NCBI GenBank assembly: GCA_037968755.1
Contig: JBBKWB010000005.1
Span: 1 to 64,000 of the forward strand
Direction: 5' to 3'
DNA from: Woeseia sp037968755
GTDB lineage: Bacteria > Pseudomonadota > Gammaproteobacteria > Steroidobacterales > Woeseiaceae
Length of the DNA stretch: 64,000 bases
Under the pieces are notes generated by a model, which made no database searches, was not told the origin of the DNA, and was given only the letters and a program-made list of their open reading frames with translations. The translations under genes and the position numbers were made by a program. Below, piece by piece: positions 26,715 through 34,241 of this stretch. How positions within the stretch are numbered: position 1 is the stretch's first letter; each line of letters starts with the position of its first letter.

Positions 26715-27164
26715 TCAGTCCATCGGGATACGAATTTTCTGGCCAGGATAAATGCGGTCAGGATTTTCGATTACGTCGCGATTCGCTTCAAAAATACGCG
26801 TGTACTTGCCGGCGCTGCCGTAAAACTGTTTGGCAATCTTGCCGAGCGTATCGCCGCTTTTGATTTCATAGAATTCATCTTTCGACTCTGGCTCTTCCGG
26901 CGGCGGCGGTGGCGCTTTGAGGTCATCAGCAATGACTTTTTTGACACCCTTGACGTTGCCCGCGATAAGGATCGCCAATTCCCGCGTCTTCTGGTTGTCG
27001 CAATCACCGCAAACGGTTGCAACGCCGTCGTCAAAATCGACCTTGATGTTCTTGATACCGGTCGTTTTAACTTCGAGGTGCTGCTTGATGTTGTCTGCTG
27101 CCTCAGCGTCGGTATCGAATAACTGCCGTCCGACGTCTTTCGCAAAATCAAATAATCCCATCAC
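26715..27164 (-). CDS. LysM/BON-domain potassium-binding protein (Kbp/YgaU-like)
   Basis: The 149-residue protein has an N-terminal MGLFDFAKDVGRQLF segment, a BON domain (about 25-85) and a C-terminal LysM domain (about 98-148, with YEIKSGDTLGKIAKQFYG and PDRIYPGQKIRIP). This is the architecture of E. coli Kbp (YgaU), a cytoplasmic potassium sensor-like protein with an osmotic link. Translation may begin at either of two adjacent ATG codons (27164 or 27161). A palindromic GTTAACAATTGTTAC site lies about 60 bp upstream. It leads the DUF937 gene. Confidence 0.92.
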   Translation of the reverse strand: MMGLFDFAKDVGRQLFDTDAEAADNIKQHLEVKTTGIKNIKVDFDDGVATVCGDCDNQKTRELAILIAGNVKGVKKVIADDLKAPPPPPEEPESKDEFYEIKSGDTLGKIAKQFYGSAGKYTRIFEANRDVIENPDRIYPGQKIRIPMD

Positions 27165-27222
27165 TTTTCCCCTGAGTGTTTGTTGATGTTGCAGAAACTT
27201 TATACCGTTTCGAGACGAATAT

Positions 27223-27242
27223 CCGTTAACAATTGTTACGCG
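27223..27242 (-). promoter_or_regulatory. TTGT site C, upstream of the LysM/BON gene
   Basis: On the minus strand this reads CGCGTAACAA then TTGTTAACGG, and it contains the perfect palindrome GTTAACAATTGTTAC offset in arm length (27225-27239). It lies about 60 bp before the LysM/BON start. It is the least regular member of the repeated motif set, being palindromic rather than a clear direct repeat. Confidence 0.35.
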
Positions 27243-27245
27243 GGT

Positions 27246-27923
27246 TTATTCTGGGGTTTCTGCCAGGCCCCTGAACCGCCTGATTGCATTTTCGGTAACC
27301 ACCATATCCGCCGGTATGTCATGAACTTGCGGATAAATAGTGCGGAGTTCGCCATGCGCGTAACCTGTCGCGATTAACAGCGGGGCTGGCGAGAGCTCGG
27401 CCAGTGTCCGATCGTAGTAGCCGCCGCCATTGCCAAGGCGGAATCCGCGCTGGTCGAATCCGACAAACGGCGCGACGATCAGGTCAGGACGAACCGCATT
27501 GCCAGCCTGCGGCGCCGGAATACGCAAGCGATCCGGGGATAGCTGCTCTCCTGGTCGCCAGCAGCGAAACTCGAGGGCACTGTCTTTTTCTACGACAACA
27601 GGCAAACACAGCTCGTAGTTTCGACTGGCCAGGACTTCGTAGCTGGGACGCAGATCCGGCTCGCCACGAATAGGCCAGTAAACGGCTATACAGGCCTTAC
27701 GGCCAGGTGCCAGCTCATCAAGCGCAATGCAAAGTTGGGCGCCGATTGCAGCCGCAAGCGACTGTAGATCTCCGGGGTCTATGGCGGCGCGCAACGCTAT
27801 GAGGCGTTCGCGCTCGTGCTGCCGCCAGCCGCGTATATCGGCGGCAACTGACGCATCGCCTGTTTCTTGCCATTCATGCAGCGTGCAAGCTGGCGACGCG
27901 AATTTTGCCGGTCGGTCGCTCAC
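27246..27923 (-). CDS. 5-formyltetrahydrofolate cyclo-ligase
   Basis: The 225-residue enzyme (from the GTG at 27923) converts 5-formyl-THF to 5,10-methenyl-THF using ATP. Family landmarks are the W-R-Q-H-E-R-E-R N-terminal helix, the AVYWPIRGEPDLRP strand, the VAPFVGFDQRGFRLGNGGGYYDRTL nucleotide/folate loop, and GYAHGELRTIYPQVHDIPADMVVTE. The in-frame region upstream of the GTG reads as low-quality protein, so I do not include it. In many gammaproteobacteria the 6S RNA gene precedes this gene; I could not identify it here. Confidence 0.88.
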   Translation of the reverse strand: MSDRPAKFASPACTLHEWQETGDASVAADIRGWRQHERERLIALRAAIDPGDLQSLAAAIGAQLCIALDELAPGRKACIAVYWPIRGEPDLRPSYEVLASRNYELCLPVVVEKDSALEFRCWRPGEQLSPDRLRIPAPQAGNAVRPDLIVAPFVGFDQRGFRLGNGGGYYDRTLAELSPAPLLIATGYAHGELRTIYPQVHDIPADMVVTENAIRRFRGLAETPE

Positions 27924-28640
27924 GCCGCCTGTTCCCGAAGCAAAGTGAGTCCCAGCGGCGGTGATGGCCGGGCCAAACGCGAATCCGCGATGAGCGATAA
28001 GCGGCAGCACAGTTGATTACGAAGTGGTGGCACGGTTTGCTTGCTCCGGCAATGGCGGCGGTCAGGGTAATGCTGCCGAACTACACCCGGCTTCCTGCAA
28101 AGATCGCATAAGACCTTGCTGCGAGCACTGAGCAGCTCGCCGGCCCTGCAGTAGGCAGTGGCGTCCCGGGACATCACAACGATTGCCAGACCTAGCGCCG
28201 AATCGGCCGCGATACGCTGCACTGATAATCAGCTCCGGTAACGGACAGGTCAAGAGTGAGCCCGGCGGGCGCCGGGCGCAATGCCAAATGAAACCACGGG
28301 ATACCGGGCCGCCTCCTGAAACCGGTCCGCGCATGCTGGGGGGAGTTGCGCAGTGCGGCCCGAATCCCGCGTAGTCTTGAACAGTGCGATGACGGTGACG
28401 TTTTGATCGTCGGGGCTAGTGCCTTCTCCGCCTGCGATTGATACTGGCGCAGCGTTGCGAAGCAGCCTATACCTGTTCTGCGGTAGGCATTATTCCGTAC
28501 TCGCGCTGCAAGCAAACGGCCAGGCGTAACCAATATTCACAATTGATGCGCGCCTCGCTTGCTATCCTGTGGCGTACTACAAGTCGATCCTGCGCAATGG
28601 CAATCGGCCAGCAGGGCTCAATTCAATCAGGAGTAACAAC
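27924..28640. other. 717-bp region with no supported gene
   Basis: No reading frame here has convincing coding character. A TTGACC and a TTATCA on the minus strand near 28215-28250 are weak promoter-like elements that could drive the downstream folate gene. The position upstream of the 5-formyl-THF cyclo-ligase is where 6S RNA would be expected, but I could not match its conserved central-bubble sequence. The dodecin ribosome-binding site (AGGAG) lies at the right end. Confidence 0.4.
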
Positions 28641-28841
28641 ATGTCAGTAGCACGCGTAACAGAACTGTCTTCGTCGTCCACGAAGAGCTTTGAAGATGCG
28701 ATCGAGATCGGCATTAAACGCGCCAATGAAACGCTCGACAATATCGAGGGCGCATGGGTTCAGGAGATGAAAGTAAACTGCAACAACGGCAAGATTGAAA
28801 GCTACCGGGTCAACCTGAAGGTAACCTTCGTTCTTCGTTGA
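28641..28841 (+). CDS. Dodecin-family flavin-binding protein
   Basis: The 66-residue protein matches dodecin along its length: V-A-R-V-T-E-L-S-S-S-S at the N-terminus, the single long helix SFEDAIEIGIKRANETL, then the IEGAWVQEMKV strand with the flavin-stacking Trp, and the two final strands ending KVTFVLR. Dodecins form hollow dodecamers that store flavins in the cytoplasm. AGGAG lies 8 bp before the ATG. It is monocistronic. Confidence 0.95.
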   Translation: MSVARVTELSSSSTKSFEDAIEIGIKRANETLDNIEGAWVQEMKVNCNNGKIESYRVNLKVTFVLR

Positions 28842-28907
28842 TATTTTCAATGGCTGGCTGGATCGGTTTGCCCGGGCTGTACCTGTGACAAACCGCCAGC
28901 TGGCACT

Positions 28908-28927
28908 TTGTAAAAAATTGTTAACAT
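28908..28927 (+). promoter_or_regulatory. TTGT direct-repeat site D, upstream of the DUF4332 gene
   Basis: TTGTAAAAAA is directly followed by TTGTTAACAT, two units at exact 10-bp spacing, 109 bp before the DUF4332 start. A lone CTGTGACAAA lies further upstream at 28883-28892. Confidence 0.45.
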
Positions 28928-29035
28928 TTCCTGCAAGCCAACCGGTCCGACATAGACTTTAGCCTCTCAAGCATACGTTTGCCGCCACAACCGCGGCGAC
29001 ACGATCAACCGAAAACTACCCGTTGGGAGGGAGTC

Positions 29036-29443
29036 ATGGCGAAAAAGATTGAGGATATCGAGGGCATTGGTCCGAAGACTGGTGCAACTTTGCGTGCGAA
29101 TGGCATCAGCAGCGTAGACAAATTGCTGCAAGCCGGTTGCGACAAGAAAGGTCGTGCACATTTAGCCGAGCAAACACAGCTCAGTGAAGCCCGGATTCTC
29201 AAGTGCGTCAACATGGCCGACCTGTTTCGAGTCAAAGGCGTCGCCAGCCAGTATGCCGAACTCCTCGAAGGCGCTGGAGTGGATACTGTCAAAGAACTCA
29301 GGCACCGCAATGCCGAGAACCTCGCTGCCAAGATGGAAGAGGTCAATGCGATCAGGAAGCTGGTACGCAAAGTACCGTCCATGAAGATCATTGCTTCCTG
29401 GATCGATCAGGCCAAAGTACTGCCGGCTGTCATAACTCACTGA
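29036..29443 (+). CDS. DUF4332 helix-hairpin-helix protein
   Basis: The 135-residue cytoplasmic protein is made of two helix-hairpin-helix-like halves: IEDIEGIGPKTGATLRANGISSVDKLL (residues 4-31) and NMADLFRVKGVASQYAELLEGAGVDTVKEL (about 59-88). Tandem pseudo-HhH repeats of this kind define DUF4332, often described as possible nucleic-acid or ligand-binding modules. Its function is unknown. The ATG at 29036 is backed by GGGAGGGAG. It is followed by a small lipoprotein gene. Confidence 0.88.
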   Translation: MAKKIEDIEGIGPKTGATLRANGISSVDKLLQAGCDKKGRAHLAEQTQLSEARILKCVNMADLFRVKGVASQYAELLEGAGVDTVKELRHRNAENLAAKMEEVNAIRKLVRKVPSMKIIASWIDQAKVLPAVITH

Positions 29444-29516
29444 AATCAAATATCTGTTGTCTCCTCGTCGCATCTATTCGGATGTTGCGGGCAGGCAATA
29501 CTACGGAGATTAAAGA

Positions 29517-29846
29517 ATGCGTTTTTCGAATCTGGTTCTACCTTTCATTGGCATATTGCTGGTCGCGGCAGGCTGCAGTAAGAGCAACGACGACAGCTCG
29601 ATGACTATCGATATGGATAAAGCGGCTGAAACCGTTCAGAAAAAGGGCACACAAATGTCTGGCGCCGCAAAAAAAGCGGCCAGCGAGGCGTCTCAGAGTC
29701 TTGGTGAAGTAGCTGATGAGACTCGCGAAGGCGCGGCAAAGTTGGCAGACAAGACTATGGAATCAGCTGCCGAAATGGAGCAGGCCGCACGCGACAAAGC
29801 GGCCGAGCTTGAACAGGCAGCCAAGAAGAAAATGCAGGGCGAGTAG
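29517..29846 (+). CDS. Small alanine-rich helical lipoprotein
   Basis: The 109-residue precursor has a lipobox with lipid Cys at about position 20 (LVAAGCSK). The mature part is almost wholly helical, rich in Ala, Lys and Glu, with heptad-like repeats such as AKKAASEASQSLGEVADETREGAAKLADK. It probably forms a membrane-attached coiled coil or amphipathic layer in the periplasm. GGAG stands 9 bp before the ATG. No specific function can be assigned. Confidence 0.8.
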   Translation: MRFSNLVLPFIGILLVAAGCSKSNDDSSMTIDMDKAAETVQKKGTQMSGAAKKAASEASQSLGEVADETREGAAKLADKTMESAAEMEQAARDKAAELEQAAKKKMQGE

Positions 29847-29889
29847 CCGGAGCACCCTATTATTGGGCTGTCGGCTGCCTGGTACCGGG

Positions 29890-29919
29890 GAGGCTCCACA
29901 CAGACTCCGTGATTTGCAA
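29890..29919 (+). repeat. Left arm of a 30-bp inverted repeat
   Basis: This 30-bp segment, starting GAGGCTCCACACAGACTCCG, is the reverse complement of 30176-30205 with 28 of 30 positions identical. The arms are separated by 256 bp. It lies between the small lipoprotein gene and the phosphorelay locus. No third copy was seen in the window. Confidence 0.85.
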
Positions 29920-30072
29920 CACTCGCTCAAAGAGCAGGCACGTGCATGATGCACAATGAACCAATGACGGTTTGCTGCCGACCGGAAAGGTCAGATCGCG
30001 CGCATCGAGAGATCGGTGCTCGCGACTGTCCGGCCATGTCGGACCGCCTGAATCGAGGGATCAGCGAGTGAA

Positions 30073-30531
30073 ATGGAAACTATTGAATGCAATGCAATGG
30101 CAGAAAAGCATGATACAGACAAGCATCGGCACGCTGGTTTCGAGCGTACCCCCAGCACGGTCGGTGCAGATACCATTGCAGATCACGGAGTTTGTGTGGA
30201 GCCTCTCTGGCGTGCCCGCCCCCCCGGAAGTACAGCGGACATGACCAAAGTGGATATTGCCGATCCATTTGCCAGGCAGCTGATGGCCCGATATTTAAGC
30301 CATCGCCAGGAGGATCTCAGCAATATGCGAGCGGCCCTCGCCAGCGATGATTTCGAGCAGATCAAGATTACCGGACATAACATGCATGGATCAGGCAGCG
30401 CTTACGGCCTGGACCGGATTTCAGAGCTTGGCCGGGACATCGAAAACGCGGCCATCATTCGCGACGCCACGGCCGTTTCAGGCCTCATAAACGCCCTGGA
30501 AAATTTCGTACGTACGCTCAGCATTTCCTGA
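30073..30531 (+). CDS. Histidine phosphotransfer (HPt) domain protein
   Basis: From the first ATG the product is 152 residues. The four-helix HPt domain starts near residue 57 (MTKVDIADPFARQL), where a second ATG at 30241 would give a compact 96-residue protein. The phospho-accepting His102 lies in TGHNMHGSGSAYG; the Lys that normally follows three residues later is His105. Residues 1-56 are charged and low in hydrophobicity and overlap the right arm of an inverted repeat, so the later start is quite possible. It should relay phosphate between the hybrid kinase at 34238 and the regulator at 30706; this pairing is inferred from linkage. Confidence 0.8.
   Translation: METIECNAMAEKHDTDKHRHAGFERTPSTVGADTIADHGVCVEPLWRARPPGSTADMTKVDIADPFARQLMARYLSHRQEDLSNMRAALASDDFEQIKITGHNMHGSGSAYGLDRISELGRDIENAAIIRDATAVSGLINALENFVRTLSIS
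30176..30205 (-). repeat. Right arm of a 30-bp inverted repeat
   Basis: This is the inverted partner of 29890-29919 (28 of 30 matches). It lies inside the 5' part of the longest HPt reading frame, which favours the later HPt start at 30241. The pair could be the ends of a decayed mini-transposon or a long-range stem in the leader transcript. Confidence 0.85.
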
Positions 30532-30705
30532 ATAGCGCCTCATACTCCTTGAAAAAATCGGGATTTTCGCCGATTCGGCACGGCTCAGCGTACAATCCGC
30601 CCGCATATGCCGGTACTATCGGCGTTATTCGCAGCTTCACGGCCAATAGCTTGCCAGCCATTACGTGTCGTTGCGCGCCTGCTGACAGTACGCGGAGAGG
30701 GGAAT

Positions 30706-31425
30706 TTGCGCATTGCATTACTGGAAGACGACCCTGACCAGGTCGCCATCATGAGCTTGTGGCTGCAAAACAGCGAACACTCGGTGACCGCATTCGGGCT
30801 GGGTGCCGATTTTCTGCGAGGGGTGCGCCGGGATAGCTTTGATCTGTACATGCTTGACTGGATGTTGCCCGACACCACAGGTCTTGATGTGCTCGCGCGG
30901 TTGCGGACCGAATTACAGGATTTCACACCAGTATTGATCGCCACCTCGAAAAACGCCGAGCGAAATATCGTCCAGGCTCTCGAAACCGGCGCCGACGACT
31001 ACCTGGTGAAACCCATTCGGCAGCGCGAGCTGCTCGCCAGGGTATCGGCCCTGTGGCGACGTGCGGCAGGTGGTCGCCCCGAAACAGAGGCATTAAATGC
31101 CGCGCCCTATATGCTGGACACACAACAAAAGCGCGCAACACTGAATGACGAGGACATCGTCCTGACCAGCCGGGAGTTCGACCTGGCAACGTTCTTTTTC
31201 AGAAATGCGGGCCGGGTCGTATCACGGGCCCACCTACTCGAGGCAATCTGGGGAATCGAGAATGCAGAAGTTTCGACCCGGACTGTGGACACACACATCA
31301 GCCGCCTGCGCAAAAAACTGCAGCTGACTGAGCTGAACGGCTGGAAACTGTCCGCCATTTACCAGCACGGCTATCGCCTGGAACGCGTCGAAGCCGCTCT
31401 GCAACAACCGCTAGAGGCAAACTGA
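30706..31425 (+). CDS. OmpR-family response regulator
   Basis: A TTG at 30706, 4 bp after a strong GAGAGGGGA ribosome-binding site, gives a 239-residue protein. The receiver domain has the acidic pair D8-D9, phospho-accepting Asp51 (YMLDWMLP), Thr80-Ser81 and Lys102 (YLVKP). The C-terminal winged helix (about 145-232) has the OmpR/PhoB recognition block VSTRTVDTHISRLRKKL. It should bind direct repeats spaced by one helical turn. It begins the tight gene set running to the hybrid kinase, with only 2 bp to the next gene. Its targets are unknown; the repeated TTGT sites in this window are candidates. Confidence 0.92.
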   Translation: MRIALLEDDPDQVAIMSLWLQNSEHSVTAFGLGADFLRGVRRDSFDLYMLDWMLPDTTGLDVLARLRTELQDFTPVLIATSKNAERNIVQALETGADDYLVKPIRQRELLARVSALWRRAAGGRPETEALNAAPYMLDTQQKRATLNDEDIVLTSREFDLATFFFRNAGRVVSRAHLLEAIWGIENAEVSTRTVDTHISRLRKKLQLTELNGWKLSAIYQHGYRLERVEAALQQPLEAN

Positions 31426-31427
31426 TC

Positions 31428-31988
31428 ATGCCGAAAAAGGCCAACCAGGGAAATCGCTCCGAAAGTATTGAAGACGCCGAGGGTAATGTCGATAAGATTC
31501 GCGACATCCTGTTCGGCGGCCAAATGCGCGACTATGAACAGCGTTTCAGTACGCTCGAGTCCCGCCTTTCGCAAAGTATTGAACGTGCATCGCGCGACCT
31601 TGAGCGACGCATCGAACGACTGGACGGTTTCGCAAAGCGCGAAGTCGAAAAGCTCGCCGAGCAGTTAAAAGCGGAACGCAAGGACAGAGTCGCGGATGGC
31701 AAGAAAGGCTCCGGAGAACTCAATGAGTTTTCCGACCAGGTTGAGAGCTGGTTTGCCGAAGTTGAAGAAAAACTCGAATCCGAGACCAAAGATATTCGCG
31801 AATCTATTCACGAACAGGGCAATGACCTGACCGCGCTACTGCGCCAGGCCCAGGAGCAATTGCAGGCAAGCCTGGAACAAGAGACAGGCCAGTTGGCGGA
31901 CAGCAAGGTGGCTCGCGAAGATCTCTCCGCGCTGCTAACTGAAGTCGCGATGCGCCTCAACAAAGATTTCAAGCTGCCGAAGGCGTGA
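31428..31988 (+). CDS. Coiled-coil protein of the GTPase/phosphorelay locus
   Basis: The 186-residue soluble protein has a basic N-terminus, then a long charged coiled coil from about residue 32 to 165, broken near residues 90-100 (DGKKGSGE). It has no membrane segment and should be cytoplasmic. Residues 23-31 (K-I-R-D-I-L-F-G-G) closely resemble residues 7-14 of the next gene product (L-K-N-L-L-F-G-A), which suggests a shared docking motif. It lies 2 bp after the response regulator and 25 bp before the OmpA gene. It is probably a scaffold. I do not recognise a named family. Confidence 0.8.
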   Translation: MPKKANQGNRSESIEDAEGNVDKIRDILFGGQMRDYEQRFSTLESRLSQSIERASRDLERRIERLDGFAKREVEKLAEQLKAERKDRVADGKKGSGELNEFSDQVESWFAEVEEKLESETKDIRESIHEQGNDLTALLRQAQEQLQASLEQETGQLADSKVAREDLSALLTEVAMRLNKDFKLPKA

Positions 31989-32013
31989 GCCTCCGGGGTA
32001 GCGGAACCTGCCC

Positions 32014-33717
32014 GTGAACGACCTCGACGAACTGAAGAACCTCTTGTTCGGTGCCGAGAAGCAGGTGCTGGATTCAATACAGGAACGCGTTCAGCTGCCG
32101 GAGGCCCGTGCTGCAGACATTGCGGCCGTATTGCCCGAAGCGGTACGTCTCAGCGACCGCGAGAATGAGCAGCTCGTCGAATCACTGAAACACCCGGTCG
32201 GCAAAGTGTTGCGGCAATCGTTCCGGGAATCACCACAAGAATTCGGCGATGCCCTGTATCCGGTTATGGGCCCCGCGATTCGTAAGTCGATCGCGCACAC
32301 TCTAAAAGCATTCGCACAACAGATAAACCAGACGCTCGAATACAGCCTCACGTTGAAAGGCCTCAGCTGGCGATTGAAGGCAGCGCGCGCCGGCATCCCA
32401 TTTGCCAGCTACATCATCCAGCAATCACTGCTGTATCGGGTCGAACAGGCATACCTGATCAGCCGCGAGAACGGCTTATTGATCAGCCACGTACACCACG
32501 ATGCATCCCACATCAAAGACAGTGATGCAGTATCGGCAATGTTCACGGCGATCCAGGATTTCGTGAAAGAGTCCTTCTCACCAGATCGCACTGGTCGTCT
32601 TGAAACAGCCGACATGGGCGAATTCACACTGTGGGCAGTGCACGGTCCGCATGCATTGCTGGTTTGCGTGATTCGCGGCACTCCGCCACATGAGTTACGC
32701 AACGACTTAAGCTCGAAACTCGAGCAACTACACTTTCGTTACGGCAATGCTATTCGCGAGTACGCAGGTGATACCGGAAGCGTGGCAGGCGTTGACGAAG
32801 ACTTACAACGATGCCTGGCCTTCGAGGCGACGCGGCCAGTTGAATACAAGAAGAAAATTAACTGGCCATTGCTGATCGCACTGTGTGTGCTTATTGGTCT
32901 CGCCGCTTACGCTGCCTGGACAAGCTGGCAAAACGCACAGCGGTTACAGCAATTGCAGACTGTGGTCGACGCGACACCGGGGCTGTATGTCGGTGACATC
33001 AAAAAAGTTGGGAATCAATTTATCCTGCACGGCATGCGCGACCCGCTCGCAGACAATCTTGATGCAATCGCGGCGCGCGCTGGCCTCGATCCCGGTCAAG
33101 TCACCGGCCAACTTCGGCCCTACCAGTCACTCGATGAGAGCATTCGGCTGCAACGCGCTCGCGCCGCGCTGGCACCGGCGGTCGAAACCCGAATTGATCT
33201 CAAAGATAATACTCTGATGGTAACCGGGCAGGCCTCCGCGACCTGGATCAAGGCGGCCAGCGACAAGGCCGCAATACTGGATCTCGGCTGGCCGCTCAGT
33301 TTCGACGAACTGGCGCCGACTGAGTGGGAGCAGCTCTCAACGCGTGCGGCCGAACTGCAAAACACCCGCCTGTATTTTGCGAGCGATGCCGAGCTGGTGC
33401 CCGCAAGCCAGGCCTCGCTTGCAGCGATTAGCTCCCGCTTCGCCGAGCTTGCCGCCAGTGCCGCCAACCTGTCCGCAACGCTGCGCATTACAGTGACCGG
33501 CTACACGGACGGCATAGGCAGCAGCGACTATAACCAGCAATTGGCTGATGAGCGCGCGGCCGTCATTCGCCGGGCTTTGCTGGCAGCTGGCGTCAGCGAA
33601 GACCTGGTACATACCGAGCGCGGCATTCCGGATGCCGGCAGCAACGACATAAGCCCGGAATTACGCAGAGCGAGCATCCGGATTCAACTCAATGCTCCGA
33701 ATCCGACGACCCGATGA
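32014..33717 (+). CDS. OmpA-family transmembrane protein with cytoplasmic Roadblock/longin-like domain
   Basis: The 567-residue protein starts at GTG. Residues 1-130 are helical and contain DALYPVMGPAIRKSIAHTLKAF. Residues about 143-250 (YRVEQAYLISRENGLLISHV onward) have the alternating strand-helix pattern of Roadblock/LC7 or longin domains, which bind small GTPases. A single membrane helix (about 284-303) crosses the inner membrane. The periplasmic part has a BON-like region (about 324-430) and an OmpA peptidoglycan-binding domain (about 450-560, with TGYTDGIGSSDYNQQLADERAAVI). The stop overlaps the GTPase start by 4 bp. It probably links the cell wall to the GTPase across the membrane; the Roadblock call is my pattern-based inference. 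Confidence 0.87.
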   Translation: MNDLDELKNLLFGAEKQVLDSIQERVQLPEARAADIAAVLPEAVRLSDRENEQLVESLKHPVGKVLRQSFRESPQEFGDALYPVMGPAIRKSIAHTLKAFAQQINQTLEYSLTLKGLSWRLKAARAGIPFASYIIQQSLLYRVEQAYLISRENGLLISHVHHDASHIKDSDAVSAMFTAIQDFVKESFSPDRTGRLETADMGEFTLWAVHGPHALLVCVIRGTPPHELRNDLSSKLEQLHFRYGNAIREYAGDTGSVAGVDEDLQRCLAFEATRPVEYKKKINWPLLIALCVLIGLAAYAAWTSWQNAQRLQQLQTVVDATPGLYVGDIKKVGNQFILHGMRDPLADNLDAIAARAGLDPGQVTGQLRPYQSLDESIRLQRARAALAPAVETRIDLKDNTLMVTGQASATWIKAASDKAAILDLGWPLSFDELAPTEWEQLSTRAAELQNTRLYFASDAELVPASQASLAAISSRFAELAASAANLSATLRITVTGYTDGIGSSDYNQQLADERAAVIRRALLAAGVSEDLVHTERGIPDAGSNDISPELRRASIRIQLNAPNPTTR

Positions 33718-34241
33718 GCGCATTCACAGCAAAAATATGCATCGTTGGTGACTTTGCCGTGGGCAAAACCAGTTCGATAGAGCGCTTTGTGAATCAGCAA
33801 TTCTCCGAAAAATACCTGACCACGATCGGCGTCAAGGTGGACACTAAAGACGTGCGCCTGAACAACCTGAACAGCGATCTCAAACTGGTTATATGGGACG
33901 TTGCCGGTACCGAACGATTTGGCGCTCTTGAATTCTCCTATCTGCGAGGTGCCGCCGGCTGCCTGCTGGTTGCAGACGGTACCCGGGCACGCACCGTGCA
34001 CGCAGCACTCCATCTTAAAAAGCAGATCGAAGAACGTTACGGCAAGATGCCGTTCGTGTTCATGCTCAACAAGAGCGATCTGCGTTCTGCCTGGGACGTC
34101 AATGAGGCCAACCTCACCGAACTCACAGCGGCATGCCCGGACTTTTTTGAGACCAGTGCGAAGACCGGTAAAAATGTGGAGCGAGCCATAGAGAAACTGG
34201 CCGAACGCATCGCGCAGAACGAATTGTCGGCACAGGTATGA
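33714..34241 (+). CDS. Rab/Ras-like small GTPase
   Basis: The 175-residue protein is a single Ras-superfamily G domain. Motifs are G1 GDFAVGKTS (residues 12-20), G2 with Thr36/37 in YLTTIGVKVDT, G3 WDVAGTE (61-67), G4 NKSD (119-122) and G5 ETSAKTG (146-152). These are closer to eukaryotic Rab signatures than to MglA. The catalytic glutamine of WDTAGQE is Thr66 here, so intrinsic hydrolysis may be weak. There is no C-terminal Cys for prenylation. It overlaps both neighbours by ATGA, so it is made together with the OmpA/Roadblock protein and the hybrid kinase. Its effector is unknown. Confidence 0.93.
   Translation: MSAFTAKICIVGDFAVGKTSSIERFVNQQFSEKYLTTIGVKVDTKDVRLNNLNSDLKLVIWDVAGTERFGALEFSYLRGAAGCLLVADGTRARTVHAALHLKKQIEERYGKMPFVFMLNKSDLRSAWDVNEANLTELTAACPDFFETSAKTGKNVERAIEKLAERIAQNELSAQV

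Noticed and set aside
27950..28222. Possible 6S RNA, or a 100-residue Cys-containing reading frame, on the minus strand
   Set aside because: The location fits 6S RNA, but the conserved central-bubble and closing-stem sequences were not found. The frame reads like noise with scattered Cys and Arg and has no ribosome-binding site.
28062..28533. Two overlapping minus-strand reading frames of 90-113 residues
   Set aside because: Arg-, Ser- and Pro-rich composition, no credible start, and no family resemblance.
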